The position numbers and the translations under genes are program-made. From DASYAN01 sp963727755 (GTDB taxonomy: Bacteria > Chloroflexota > Ktedonobacteria > Ktedonobacterales > Ktedonobacteraceae): a stretch of 64,000 bases of DNA. The stretch is from the NCBI GenBank assembly GCA_963727755.1, contig CAVSHN010000011.1, forward strand, positions 62,001-126,000, given 5' to 3'. Every line of letters starts with the position of its first letter. The first letter of the stretch is position 1. Below the pieces are notes generated by a model. The model was not told the origin of the DNA. It saw only the letters and a program-made list of their open reading frames with translations, and did no database searches. Below are positions 10,366 through 20,769 of the stretch, in pieces.

Positions 10366-10888
10366 AATAGGTCTGGTTGTTCATACATCAATAGTCACGA
10401 TTGTTAAGATATCAGTACAATTTAGCGATTCTTCACGCCCTTGCAATAATTCTCCCGATATGTTACAATCGATACCAGTGAATGCAAAGAAGGTGCATGG
10501 CTTGCGAGTATCTCCAACCATCACCGGATAGCTTACATTCATCGCTCTCTATGGACTGTTGCAACTGTAAGTAGTTTATGTATACGTATATAGATCGAGA
10601 AACTCTTTGAAGATGATGAGGTGAAGAGACGATGTCTCACTTCTCTCCCCAGACAGGCCAAACAGCGGGCCAGCTTCCTATTGGCAGCCCCACAACACGT
10701 CTTGCTGAGACCCTCAGCTCACCCACGAGCATACTCCCTAGCACAGTTTAGCAGTTAGAGTGTGCCTTCCGTTCAAAGATTTCAACATCCATTGAGTATG
10801 ATCATCTGCCCATCCTGCCTCCTCGGTAGGATGAACACGCTTTTGCTGTAATGGAAGAATATTCTCTTAAGATATGCAGGGAAGGAAA

Positions 10889-13336
10889 ATGACCATGGGA
10901 ATTCGTGAAATTAATAAGTCATTGGATGACCGCTCCAAACAGATAGCGACGAACACAACATCTCCAGGTTGACCAGTCTCCTCTTTTCACAGGACCAAAA
11001 GGTACAACTGGCTAGTAAATGTACACCCGAACATCCTATCTTGCCTGGAGGGATGTTAAATTGGTGGAGAGGGAATGCGCGGCATGATGGTGAAGCGAAT
11101 ACAAGTAGGGACACACAAACACAGGACGCGAACCAAATGTCTCCCGATGAGCTAGTTGAATGGGTGCAAGAAGGTGGGTTACGCGAGGCTATTAGGCCAG
11201 ACGGTGATCGAACACTTCTTCGCCCAATACGGGAAATATTCTCTCAATAAGCAAATAGAACCTGTTGCAAGGAAGAACATATTAAGAGAAATTTGGAAAG
11301 AAAAGTGCGCAAGAGAATTCAAAAGTGAAATAAGCAATATACTTATCAATGAGCGAAATAGTGCTGTACGCATTGAGGCATTAGATGCGATCATATCATC
11401 GGAGTGCGCCAGCTTATATAAAAGTGAAATAAGTAATATACTTGTTAATGAGAGACACAGTGATATTGACGCGATAAATCGTGCAATAGATTCGATTTTA
11501 TCAGAAAGAAGTGTATCGGAATTTAAAGAAGAGATTAGAGAAATACTTGACGATGAGTCAATATCTCGTGATGCTCATTGTTTAGCATTAGAGGCTATTA
11601 AGCAATCAAATAGTGTAAAAGAATTTGAAAATGAAATAAAACAAATATTGAATGATTGGAGAGATGATAAAGTTATTTATTCAGCATTAGGAGTTATTAC
11701 AGGATTAGGAGCCATGAGAGAATTTAAAGACGAAATAAGACAAACTCTCAATGATTGGAGAGATAATAAGATTGCTTATGCAGCATTAGGTGCACGTTTT
11801 AAGAGCAGGAACAGAGAGCGTGAGAGAATTTAAAGACGAAATAAGACAAACTCTTAGAAAAACGTTTAATAATAAGAAAGCAGATATAAACATTAACAAC
11901 GCAGTTTTAAGGACAATTGTATTATTAAAAGGCCCAGATGGATTTGAATCCGATGAATTTAAAGATGAAATAAAACAAATACTTGGTGATTTGCGAGAAT
12001 ATAATGATACAATTATCAGATCAGCAAGGATGAATGAAATCAAGAAGTTATAATGATCACAACGCAAATATTCAGATGCGTATTGATGTATTAAAGATGA
12101 TCGAATCACCAGAATGCTCATCGCATTGCAAAGAAGAAATAAGACAAATATTGAGTGAGCAAAGTAGTGATTATATGGTAATTGATGGTCATGGTTATGC
12201 GACGTCCAATTGTGAAGATTTGCAAAGTATAGCATTACGTACAATAAAATCATCAGAATGTTCATCATATTGTAAAGAACAAATAAATCAAATGCTTAGT
12301 AAAGAATGTATTCGTCCTCTGGAAGTAAAGGGGTAGAGGGGATAGATGATTATAATACACATATCCTAGCACTTAATGCCATTAAATCACTGAAATGCGC
12401 ATTACATTGTAAAGATGAAATAAAGCAAATACTTAATCTTAGTGATCGCGCATTATCAAAGGCTGCGCTAAAATCAATTGAATCATCAGATAGTGTATTG
12501 ATCTTTAGAGATGAAATTATACGAATAATCAGAAATGATCAAAATGATATTGATATACGTTGTGCAGCATTAAATGCAATTAAGCAATCAAAACAACTTG
12601 ATATGAAGCTCATCAGAGAACTGATGCCAATTCACTCTGATCCACAGATTGGTAGAGATGTGATTGCTTGGATAGATGACCTAAAGGTCTTAAGCAATAC
12701 CCTACCCCCGTCCTCCAGTGAAGCCTCATCCTTCTCAGCGTACTGGTCCTGAACGCCCACAGAGGGATGCCCTACCCCCGTCCTCCAGTGAGGCATCATC
12801 ATCTCGGCGTGCTAGTGAGTTGAGGTCTCCAGAACGGGGACAGCAGACTCGATCCGAGGGAGAAAGTTCCACGATGGAACAAATGCTAGATATGATGCGA
12901 AGGGTTATGGAGCCGGAATGGAAAACAAAAGAAGATAATATAAGGCAAGAGGAACGACTGAAATTCCAGCAGGAGCATAATCGCACTCAGGAACTGCTCA
13001 CAAAGACGCAACAAGACCTCAACCAAGCCCAAGGACAATTCCAAGAATCACAGCAAAACCTCAACCGAGCACGGCAAGAATGCGATCAAGCCCGAGGACA
13101 ACTCAGGGGTGCACAGACAGAACGCAACCAAGCACGGGGAGAGCGCGACCAAGCCCGAAACGACCTCAGAAGGGTAGAGCAGGAGCGCGACCAAGTGCTA
13201 GCTCGTGAGAAGAATGTAGAGGAACGTGAGAAGAATGTAGAAGAACGTGAGAAGAATGTAGAAGAACGTGAGAAACAAGTAGAACATCGCGAGAAGAAGG
13301 TAAAGAATTCGAGAAGGAAAAATGGATCGAAGGAGT
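10889..13336 (+). pseudogene. HEAT-like repeat and coiled-coil protein, broken by several frameshifts
   Basis: ATG 10889 follows GGAAGGA. Reading through at least six frame changes (near 10965, 11225, 11785, 12045, 12320 and 12710) gives one coherent protein. After a variable N-terminus come many units of about 33-40 residues such as 'EFKDEIRQTLNDWRDNKIAYAAL' and 'SSHCKEEIRQIL', a regular two-helix, HEAT-like pattern, in very AT-rich DNA. A Pro/Ser-rich hinge follows, containing the repeated CCCTACCCCCGTCCTCCAG (12701 and 12770), then a long coiled coil with Gln/Arg-rich heptads and three perfect 7-residue repeats EKNVEER (13206-13270). The repeated units show that the shifts are real breaks of one gene. 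No family name can be given. A scaffold role is possible but is only inference. Confidence 0.5.
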
Positions 13337-13834
13337 GAAGACGCGGAGATCGCCCGCAGAAAATCTCGCTTCATGGATAGTCTAGAGAACAATATTGAGG
13401 AGATATTACGCGAGTCCCCTCCCGAGAATGAGGTTCTCAGGAGTGTGCGGGACCTCTATAGAAATAGAATGAACCCTGCTCTTAACCTAGGAATAACCAG
13501 GGAGCAATTCGCTCAAGACTTTCGGGACTGTATCGAACGGATAGCAGAGGATTATGAGTTTCCAGAAGGATTACACTTGAAATATCCAAAAAACCTAGAA
13601 GCTATTACAAAAATAGTGAAAAGTCTTGACGATATATTCCAGAGGTACGATCACGAGGATGTTCTTCTCATACAAGTGCGAGAACTCTATACAAATACTC
13701 TGAGAGATGCTGCACGTAGCGGGATGAATAGGCAAGAACTTGCTCAAGAGTTGAGATATTGCGTTGAAAAGATAATGAATGATCGTGACGTATCAGAAAA
13801 TATACGAGCACGAGTTATGCAGTATGACAGGTAA
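13322..13834 (+). CDS. Unknown helical protein with two similar halves (170 aa)
   Basis: The product contains two related segments, 'VLRSVRDLYRNRMNPALNLGITREQFAQDF' and 'VLLIQVRELYTNTLRDAARSGMNRQELAQEL' (each shown interrupted by variable linkers), so it is an internal duplication of about 75 aa. It overlaps the preceding coiled-coil frame by 15 bp and has a weak start. It may therefore be the C-terminal domain of that protein after another frameshift rather than a separate gene. Predicted cytosolic. Not recognised. Confidence 0.45.
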   Translation: MDRRSEDAEIARRKSRFMDSLENNIEEILRESPPENEVLRSVRDLYRNRMNPALNLGITREQFAQDFRDCIERIAEDYEFPEGLHLKYPKNLEAITKIVKSLDDIFQRYDHEDVLLIQVRELYTNTLRDAARSGMNRQELAQELRYCVEKIMNDRDVSENIRARVMQYDR

Positions 13835-13897
13835 TGGGCACGATTGATTGCGATATGGACAAAACAGGCGCAATGATTTGCGGGATGAGTATATCGG

Positions 13898-13979
13898 CAA
13901 GCGTCAAATCGACTTGACCGTTTTGTGCTTAAACAGAGCTAGCACTGTCAAGCAGAATTACCCCTTTTTGATGCATGTC
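13898..13979. repeat. Palindromic repeat, copy A (about 80 bp)
   Basis: This copy and the one at 15405-15486 are about 80% identical in direct orientation. Each can fold on itself: outer arms GCGTCAAA with TTTGAYGC and inner arms CTTGACNGT with ACTGTCAAG. The pair brackets the Rpn-type nuclease gene. It is compatible with a MITE- or REP-like element. Confidence 0.6.
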
Positions 13980-14026
13980 GCATATATTTCACATAGTTTA
14001 GTACTTTTTTATCTCTGAAGAAGTGC

Positions 14027-14032
14027 TATAAT
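14027..14032 (+). promoter_or_regulatory. Extended -10 promoter candidate before the Rpn-type gene
   Basis: TGCTATAAT at 14024-14032 is a perfect extended -10 element about 125 bp before the gene start at 14158. No convincing -35 hexamer is seen. A second, weaker TGCTATACT lies closer, near 14127. Confidence 0.35.
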
Positions 14033-14157
14033 CCGCTTCTTGTTATTGCACATGGGTGCAGTGCAAAAAGTGGTGTGCAACCCGGTAAGTAATCTACAAT
14101 GGTATCTATAACACATTTGTGCTATACTCAGGAGCAATCGACGTAGGAAGGCAGGGA

Positions 14158-15388
14158 ATGGATAAGCCATTGTCAAACAAGAAACAAGAAGATCCCAAAG
14201 AGTTCAACAAGACGCAAGAAGGGCTGAAAGAGTCAAAGCAGTTTGACGGTCTGGTCAAGGCGCTCTTCGGGGAGCAATCGGAAGAGGCGATTGCCAGCTT
14301 GATCGCTGAGGTACAGCGACCGGATGGGCTGACCGATGATGAGTTGAATGTCGAGTTGAACCGCACAACGCTCTCCATCGATATCGGTCGTCATATGATC
14401 TATAAGGGAGATTTCGGTTACGCTCGATCTAGAGGCACAAGTGAGAGCCAATGATGATCTTCTGCCGCGTATGGACGAATATCGGATCAATCTATATCGC
14501 AAGTACAAGCGGCCAGTGCTCTCAGTAGCCCTTTTGCTCTTTGAGTGCGATGTCCCCAAGATCCCTTTTCAGATCATCTGTGGGGGAGAAGTACGCTCAG
14601 CCTTTTATCCGATCATCATCTGTCTGTGGCAGAAAGATCCATACCAGGTGGTGCAGGAGCACCAACGGTGTTTGTATCCATTCTTGCCAGCGATGAAGAA
14701 ACCCACAGTCGAATTGCTTACCCAGGCCGTACGGGAGATGGATGAGTATGAAAGCCGAGCACAATTCAAGCGTCATCTCGCTTGGTTCCAGACCATGCTG
14801 GGGCGAACCACGACGATAGAGCAGGAAGACAAGCAAAAGATAAGAGAGGTACTAAAAATGCAATACCAGGGATATGAACTCTTTCGGGAAGATCCCGTGA
14901 TTGGTGGGATGATCCTTGAGGGAGAACGCAAAGGCGAGATCAAGGGCGAGATCAAAGGCGAGATCAAGGGCGAGATCAAAGGCACACAGGGCTTGATCTT
15001 AGATATTCTCAATGATCATTTCTCATCCCAGATCGTCGCGCAAGTGCAGTCTGCTATCATGCTGAGTCAGGATATTGAGAAACTGAAAGAGTTTCTCCGT
15101 CGCCTCTTTGGAGTCTCCGACGAGCAAGCGGTCTTGGCCTTGCTCAGCGAAATTTTCCCCCTTCCCGGTGAGATTAAGGGCTTGCAAGAGGCCATTCTGG
15201 ACGTTGTCGGTGACCGTTTCTCACCTCAGGTTGTAGCCCAGGTGCAGCAAACCATCGTTGCTGTCCAGAATGCGCAACTGCTGAGGATGTTTCACCGCAA
15301 ACTTGTGCGAGTATCAGATGAACAAGAGATCTTTGCTTTACTGGCAGAGTATTTCCCAACTGCATCGTGCAGGATGGCTGAAGAATAA
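14158..15388 (+). pseudogene. Rpn/PD-(D/E)XK nuclease-type protein with DUF4351-like C-terminus, one frameshift
   Basis: The joined product of about 410 aa has the layout of Rpn-family putative transposase/nuclease proteins. The middle contains 'LEAQVRANDDLLPRMDEYRINLYRK', split here by a frameshift, where the family has its PD-(D/E)XK core strand followed by 'R.L.Y...LY'. The C-terminal part is helical, with a four-fold GEIKGEIK tandem repeat (14934-14983) and two DUF4351-like segments ('LILDILNDHFSS' and 'AILDVVGDRFSP'). The frame breaks near 14416, where one extra G in a GG pair restores continuity. ATG 14158 has AGGCAGGGA upstream. It is flanked by the two palindromic repeats. Such proteins promote RecA-independent recombination in E. 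coli; the role here is inferred. Confidence 0.6.
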
Positions 15389-15404
15389 TCTGCAATTTTC
15401 TGGG

Positions 15405-15486
15405 CATGCGTCAAATCGACTTGACAGTTTCGTGTTTGAACAAAGCCAACACTGTCAAGCAGAATTTCTCATTTTTGACGCATGTC
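15405..15486. repeat. Palindromic repeat, copy B (about 80 bp)
   Basis: Second copy of the palindromic unit at 13898-13979, with perfect outer arms (CATGCGTCAAA / TTTGACGCATG) and inner arms (CTTGACAGT / ACTGTCAAG). It starts 17 bp after the stop of the Rpn-type gene, so it may also act as its terminator. No gene is seen between 15389 and 15606. Confidence 0.6.
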
Positions 15487-15606
15487 TTTATTTTTTCCTC
15501 TCCCTTGCTCCACTGGAACAAGGGCAGGGATATGCCTAGTGGCAATTTGTACTTATAATATACAACAGGGTGAAACAAATTGCACCCCTTTCATAGTTAA
15601 AAGGTG

Positions 15607-16715
15607 CTAATGCATAGATTGGTAGACCTCATAAGTCTTCTGAGCAATGCGCTCCTGAGTGTAGTTATTGAGCACTCGTTGACGCCCGCGTCGTGCGAGG
15701 TCCTGATAGAGAACAGGATCATCCATCAGCTTACGTATACACTCGCTCAAGTCTTTGGCATCACCTTCTTTGAAGACAAGACCTGCATCTCCAATCACAT
15801 GGGGAATTTCTCCACTATTCGAACCGATCACTGGAACTTCACACGACATAGCCTCAGCAAGTGTGCGACCAAATTGCTCGATCCAATTTGGACGTGTGAT
15901 GGAGGGTAGGACGTGAGCCTCCCATTGCTCTATCTCGCGAGGAACATCGCTCGTGGGAATACCGGGTTTAATAAGTATACGGTCTGCAACACCCAATTGG
16001 GTAGCTTGCTCTTCCAAGACGCTTTTCATTGGACCATGGCCAACAAAGACTGCGCGACAGTTAGCTGGTAAATAGGTCAGAGCTTCGACAATCAGCGGGA
16101 GCCCTTTTTCTTCCTTGAGACGACCAATAAAGCCGATCGTAAAAGGATCGTCAGGTTTGCGTGAGGGAAGTGGTAAACTGCGTTTGTAGATATCTGTATC
16201 AAAACCAAACTGAGGTAGGATGTGGATAGAGCCCTGATAGCCCTTGCGGCGTAAGACATCTGTGGCGTCGCGATTGCCTGCCAGAGCTGTGGCTGCGTGT
16301 TGGTAATTATAATGTTCGAACTGACGGAATGGGAGGGGGTAGTCGCGGTACAGATTTGCCAAGTAAAGAACAGAGCGCGTGCCTTATGCTGTCTGGCGAG
16401 TCGCATCGCTAGGAAGGTAGCCAGATTGTATGGTTCTTCGTCGATATGAACGATCTCTGGCTGCACTTCACGCATGATCTGTCCTAATCGTGGATAGTAG
16501 TGAAGGTGAAAGTTGCCGTTCAGTTTTATTGGAGTGACGATCATGCGATAGCCATTCGTATAGAGTCGTTCGAGTACCTGCTTACTACCGTCATCGCTTT
16601 GCCAGTAAGGTGGAGTAACCAAAGTCAGTTCGACTCCTGAGCACTTGGCAATTTCTTCCAATTTACGTTGTGATGTGCCTGCCACTAGAGCTTTTGATAT
16701 CATCAATACGCGCAT
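15607..16715 (-). pseudogene. GT4-type glycosyltransferase, one frameshift
   Basis: Joined length about 370 aa. The N-terminal Rossmann half (MRVLMISKALVAGTSQRKL, 'PEIVHIDEEPYNLATF') and the C-terminal GT-B half ('IGFIGRLKEEKGLPLIVEAL', 'EQFGRTLAEAMSCEVPVIGS', 'GLVFKEGD') are typical of glycosyltransferase family 4, including the EX7E-type acidic motif around the 'EQFGRTLAEAM' stretch. The frame breaks near 16355: CAAATC reads as if one A were missing from an A run (WQ-NLYRDYPLPF follows in the other frame). It probably transfers a sugar from a nucleotide sugar to a lipid-linked or surface glycan in the cytosol. Start ATG 16715 is 8 bp after the stop of the next glycosyltransferase upstream, so they form an operon. 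Confidence 0.8.
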
Positions 16716-16723
16716 AATCCCAT

Positions 16724-17876
16724 CTACCTCTTTTTATCGTATACTTCTTGATAGACTGCTAGCGTTTCCTGAGCAGTTTTCCGCCAGCTAAATTTTGCAG
16801 CTTGTCGTAAAGAACGTGCACGCAGGTCAGCCTGAAGAGTCTCATCACTTAGAATTTGGTGCATAGCTTCAACCAAGGCTTGTGTGTCTTGTGGGTCTAC
16901 GCTAATGGCTGCATCGCCAACAACTTCTGGTAGGGAAGTACGGTTAGAGCAGACAACTGGTGCACCACAGCCCATAGCCTCTAGTGGTGGAAGGCCGAAG
17001 CCTTCGTAGAGTGATGGGAAGACAAACAGGCTAGCTCCGCTATAGATTGCAGGTTTATCTTCATCCTCAATGAAGCGATAGATAATTTGCCCGTTGATCT
17101 CCAGATCAGCTCCAATTGGGCGTGGATCGGGGAAAAAGGGGCCCTTGCTGCTTGTCGGGATTGCCTGAAATCACCAATTGCAGGTTAGGATCACCAAGCT
17201 GAGCATAGATATGGGCAAAGGCTCGTACCAGTTGGGGCACATTTTTGCGTTGATCTAGCCCGCCCAGATAAAAGATATAGCGTTCACCAATGCCGTACCG
17301 TGCTCGTGCAGCGGCCAGAATTTCAGGATCAGTTATCGGATGATATTGATCGCCTGCAGCTTCATAGATAGTGCGGATGCGCTCGGGTGGGATCTTAAGT
17401 GCATCGACCATATCTTGTTTAGCATGCTCAGAGATGGTAATAATCATTGCCGCTCGATGTGCTGCCCGGGACACAAGACTCATATATGCCTTGACTTTCC
17501 CTCCAAGTTGATATGCGGGTAGACGCAGAGGGATAACATCATGAATAGTCACAATGGTTGGCGTACGTGGAAAGAGAGGTGGAGCGAAATAGGGTACATG
17601 AAAAAGATCCACTTCAGCGTGGCGAGCAGCATGAGGTGCGGTGAGTTGTTCCCAAATCACTTTCTCAACGTTCTCATTATGGGCAGCAAAAGTTGGCACT
17701 GGATGGACTTGATAAGGAAACGAGTGCTGACCAGTTTGCTCTACTGGCCTAGGCCCTAGCAAAATATACTCGTTTTGCTGATCAATTTGTGCTAATGCAT
17801 CGATGAGATGGATCATATATTGTGCGCTGCCAGTTGCACGAGATTGGAAGAAAAGAGCATTTATGCCAATTTTCAT
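16724..17876 (-). pseudogene. GT4-type glycosyltransferase (mannosyltransferase-like), one frameshift
   Basis: Joined length about 383 aa. N-terminus MKIGINALFFQSRATGSAQY; then 'TIHDVIPLRLP', 'ISEHAKQDMVDAL' and 'FYLGGLDQRKNVPQLVRAF', and in the second frame 'FVFPSLYEGFGLPPLEAMGCGAPVVCS' interrupted across the join. This is the classic GT4 donor-site sequence with its EGFGLPxLE acidic motif. The shift lies at 17131-17141, where a GGGG/AAAAA homopolymer pair carries one base too many. Start ATG 17876 is 10 bp after the HIT gene. It is likely part of a polysaccharide or glycolipid operon HIT-GT-GT. Acceptor and donor cannot be told from the sequence. Confidence 0.8.
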
Positions 17877-17886
17877 GAGGAACCTC

Positions 17887-18237
17887 TTAATTTGGAGGAA
17901 ATGGAGGCCACCCAAACTTGCGTCCTCCTAGCAGGTGGAAGTGCAAATGAGGGACGCTTTGACCTGCGTCAATCCCGACATTTGTTAGGAAGCGATACCC
18001 CTGATCGAGGCCAAGATCATGGGTCACTTTCTGTGCTGTCGTAAAGATCTTTGCTAGTAGTGCACCATCTGCTAGTGTCAGATCATTCATAGAAGGAATG
18101 TGACGCCTGGAAATAAACAGGATGTGATGTGGTGCCTGAGGCGCAATGTCCTTGAAAGCAACGATATCTTCGTCCTGATAGACAATACTACTGGGAATCT
18201 GGCCTGCTGCAACTTTACAAAATATACAATTCTCCAT
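17887..18237 (-). CDS. HIT family nucleotide hydrolase/transferase
   Basis: 116-residue HIT protein of HINT type. It starts MENCIFCKVAAGQIPSSIVY with the CxxC zinc pair usual in the family and ends with the active-site triad HLHFHLLGGRKFGWPP (HxHxHxx). It hydrolyses AMP-linked substrates such as adenosine phosphoramidates and acts in the cytosol. I chose ATG 18237 rather than the longer frame because the family starts at 'CIFC'. It is the first gene of a likely operon with two glycosyltransferases. Intact. Confidence 0.92.
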   Translation of the reverse strand: MENCIFCKVAAGQIPSSIVYQDEDIVAFKDIAPQAPHHILFISRRHIPSMNDLTLADGALLAKIFTTAQKVTHDLGLDQGYRFLTNVGIDAGQSVPHLHFHLLGGRKFGWPPFPPN

Positions 18238-18362
18238 ACAAAACTCTTTTCCCTTACTTTTTTGCATCTACACAGAAAGCAGTCAGAAGGAACAATGCAT
18301 TGCAGGGGATTGGTAGAAAACCCAATGAGCATCTCACCAACCTCTGCAATTGACTCCTAAGC

Positions 18363-19448
18363 TTAACTTTCTAGTGAGGCTGAGGTCACTTCAACCTGTG
18401 TGGCTGATTGTTGTGTATCTGGTGCCTGACGTTGTTTTGCTAGTTCTGCGAATTCCTCTGCATGTAACGCAGGATCATTATACTGCGGCAGGCCTAGCTC
18501 CTGGCGTATCTTTTTAATCGCCTGATAGACGGTGACTGGCTTAAGAGAAAGCTCCTCAGCAATCTTTTTGTGTATATTGATCTGAGGAACAGGCAAATAA
18601 GGTTCGTAAACCTCTTTAATCCTTTCAAATTCCTCGGCACTGCCCTTATACGTCTGTAACTCCCACCAGCTAGGAATATTCTGTCGTCCACGCAGTTCTT
18701 TAACGATCTTCTTAACAGCTTTTTTCGGGATATTGAGTTCCTTAGCGATCTGTGTACGGATGCCGTCGAACTCTGCTGGTTGGGCCAGTTCCAGATAGCG
18801 CTCTTCAACCTGTTGTATCTGTTCTGGTGTTGGTACAAAAGGCGGTGGTGGTGGAATTTTCTCTCGTTTGGGTCTGGGTGGAGTTGATCCTTTTGGTTTC
18901 CTGTTGGGGCCACCTCTAGGTTTACCGGGGTAGGCAGGCTTATATGGTCCACGTCCCGGTCCGCCTTCCATTGGCTGACGTGGGCGTGCGGGTCCGTGAC
19001 CTCCACGATAAGTGGAAGGTCCACGTGTAGGACCAGCTTCGCGTTCTCGCTCATGGCCTTCCCTAGGAAATGCAGGACGTGTATCAGTCGAGCGACTACG
19101 GAAATCTCCCTGCCCGTTGCGTGTATCACGCTGTACAGGAGGGGACGGTATTTTAGGGCGTACGGGTGGCTGATCAGGTTGGGCAATTTTGACATCTTCA
19201 AGCTTGTCAAGCCACTGATTAGTGCCACTTTGCGTCTGCTTCAACTTAGGTGTTGTAGTTGGCTGTGGCGGATTATTGGTACTACGTGCAGGGACAGCCG
19301 TAGGTTTATTTGTGATGGGAGGCGCGTTCTTCGTCGCCAATTTTTCTTTTCTCGCTTTTTGCGTGCATTCGGGGCAAGTTACTTCTTTAGCATTTGCCGA
19401 CTGAAACCACTTGCCGCATGTGATACAACGCATTTTTATTTTGCTCAT
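18363..19448 (-). CDS. Zinc-ribbon, Arg/Gly/Pro-rich protein with helix-turn-helix-like C-terminus
   Basis: 361 aa. The N-terminus has a CxxC...CxxC zinc ribbon (RCITCGKWF ... VTCPECTQ). The middle 150 residues are Pro/Arg/Gly-rich and disordered (PARPRQPMEGGPGRGPYKPA type), like RNA-binding RGG tails. The last 140 residues contain two similar helical segments ('IRTQIAKELNIPKKAVKKIVKEL' and 'IHKKIAEELSLKPVTVYQAIKKI', each broken by loops) that look like tandem winged/helix-turn-helix DNA- or RNA-binding units. Start ATG 19448 follows AGGAG with 9 bp spacing. Function unknown; nucleic-acid binding is an inference. Confidence 0.65.
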   Translation of the reverse strand: MSKIKMRCITCGKWFQSANAKEVTCPECTQKARKEKLATKNAPPITNKPTAVPARSTNNPPQPTTTPKLKQTQSGTNQWLDKLEDVKIAQPDQPPVRPKIPSPPVQRDTRNGQGDFRSRSTDTRPAFPREGHEREREAGPTRGPSTYRGGHGPARPRQPMEGGPGRGPYKPAYPGKPRGGPNRKPKGSTPPRPKREKIPPPPPFVPTPEQIQQVEERYLELAQPAEFDGIRTQIAKELNIPKKAVKKIVKELRGRQNIPSWWELQTYKGSAEEFERIKEVYEPYLPVPQINIHKKIAEELSLKPVTVYQAIKKIRQELGLPQYNDPALHAEEFAELAKQRQAPDTQQSATQVEVTSASLES

Positions 19449-19716
19449 ATGCAGATTCTCCTGTACGGTGATAGCAATTGACATCACGTCTATGTCGGAA
19501 TGCACTTTCTAGTATAGGGCCTTTGAGGGGTGTTTGTCTACACCTTTTGAGATTTTGAGGTGAGAACCTAGCGAATCTATGGTGATCCTCTCTACCTCTA
19601 GAAAACGAGCATTCGTGCCGAATAGTGATAGTGGATGTCCCTAAGATTTTTCAGATCACATCGTTTCAGGGAGATCAGTGTGTCTCAGCGTCGATGTATT
19701 CAGATCGGAGTTGGTG

Positions 19717-20754
19717 ATGGCTCGCCGTTTTTTGCCACCAGACATTCTCAGAGAATATGAACTTTTACCTAAACGTCTGGCTTTCCGTCCTCTCACTTGG
19801 AAGTTGATTGGAATTTTATTTGCTGTACTTCTTGTAGTTCTTCCAACATATATCATTGCAGAACGGGCGGGAAGCCAACTAATTCCTAAGCTTACGTCTC
19901 TATTCTATGCAGCTTCAGATCCCAATAGTTTACTCACACCAGTTTCTTTGCCCGCATTCCCGTCAGTTCTTCCTCAGATAGGAAAGATTCCCTACACACT
20001 GGAAGATGGTAATTCGTGCGATGGTGTACTAGCATATAAGATGCGTTTTACTAATGCTAGCGAGGTATTTAGTGATCAAAAGCCGGAAACTGTACAAGCT
20101 CTCAATGCAACATTAGGTCATGACTGTCATGCCATACATCCGGGAATGGTTATTACTCTCTCTCCTCAATATCCTCTGATTGCTTTTGGCGGAGAGGTTT
20201 TACGCATTGGTTCTCTCACATCACCGCAGAGTATGCCAACTCCCCTGATCACCTTGCCCCATCCAGAGCATCACGCACCTGACTGCACAGAAGGATGCCT
20301 ATTGTCCGTAAAGATTGCGCCGAGGGTACAGGTTTACCTGACCGTCTTTACAAAATCGGACATTTATCCTGGTACCTGGATTTGGTCGAGGGCGGCACTA
20401 GCACGCAAAGTCGCTCCTAAATTTGCAGATTATCCCTATGTTGATTCGGCAGCTTCTCTTAATGGTATGGCGTTGCAAGCCTGTGATTTGCAGGTTAATG
20501 GAGAGCCTCTGCAAAACCAGACATCGTTTTCGTGTGATGATCTTACTGCCAAGAATATTCATATGGATGGGGGAGCTTGGCTCTTCGGGGTGACGGGTTC
20601 GAGTGCTCTGGATCACTGGCATTATCCCTTGCATGCCCCTGCTAATAGTCACGTATTAATCTGGCTATCCGACGATAAAAATGGTTTGACGTTTCATCCA
20701 AGTGATCCGGCATATCGTTATGATCCGGCTTCACATAACTATGCCAAGCTATAG
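19717..20754 (+). CDS. Single-pass membrane protein with LysM-like domain
   Basis: 345 aa. A cytosolic N-terminus of about 28 residues (MARRFLPPDILREYELLPKR) is followed by one transmembrane helix (IGILFAVLLVVLPTYII) and an outer domain. The segment 'IPYTLEDGNSCDGVLAYKM ... PGMVITL' resembles a degenerate LysM fold, a wall-binding module. The remainder carries paired Cys residues (CTEGC, CDL, SCDD) suggesting disulfides outside the cell. Start ATG 19717 was preferred to 19678 because hydrophilic residues directly before the helix fit a normal type II anchor. Divergent from the zinc-ribbon gene. The wall role is inferred. Confidence 0.6.
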   Translation: MARRFLPPDILREYELLPKRLAFRPLTWKLIGILFAVLLVVLPTYIIAERAGSQLIPKLTSLFYAASDPNSLLTPVSLPAFPSVLPQIGKIPYTLEDGNSCDGVLAYKMRFTNASEVFSDQKPETVQALNATLGHDCHAIHPGMVITLSPQYPLIAFGGEVLRIGSLTSPQSMPTPLITLPHPEHHAPDCTEGCLLSVKIAPRVQVYLTVFTKSDIYPGTWIWSRAALARKVAPKFADYPYVDSAASLNGMALQACDLQVNGEPLQNQTSFSCDDLTAKNIHMDGGAWLFGVTGSSALDHWHYPLHAPANSHVLIWLSDDKNGLTFHPSDPAYRYDPASHNYAKL

Positions 20755-20769
20755 AGTATTACGGAGAAA

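Noticed and set aside
13202..13270. Short tandem repeats as a CRISPR array
   Set aside because: They are 21-bp coding repeats for EKNVEER in a coiled coil; there are no spacers. No CRISPR array was found in the window.
14773..15012. Minus-strand frame with repeated ISPL units
   Set aside because: It is the antisense shadow of the GEIK tandem repeat of the Rpn-type gene.
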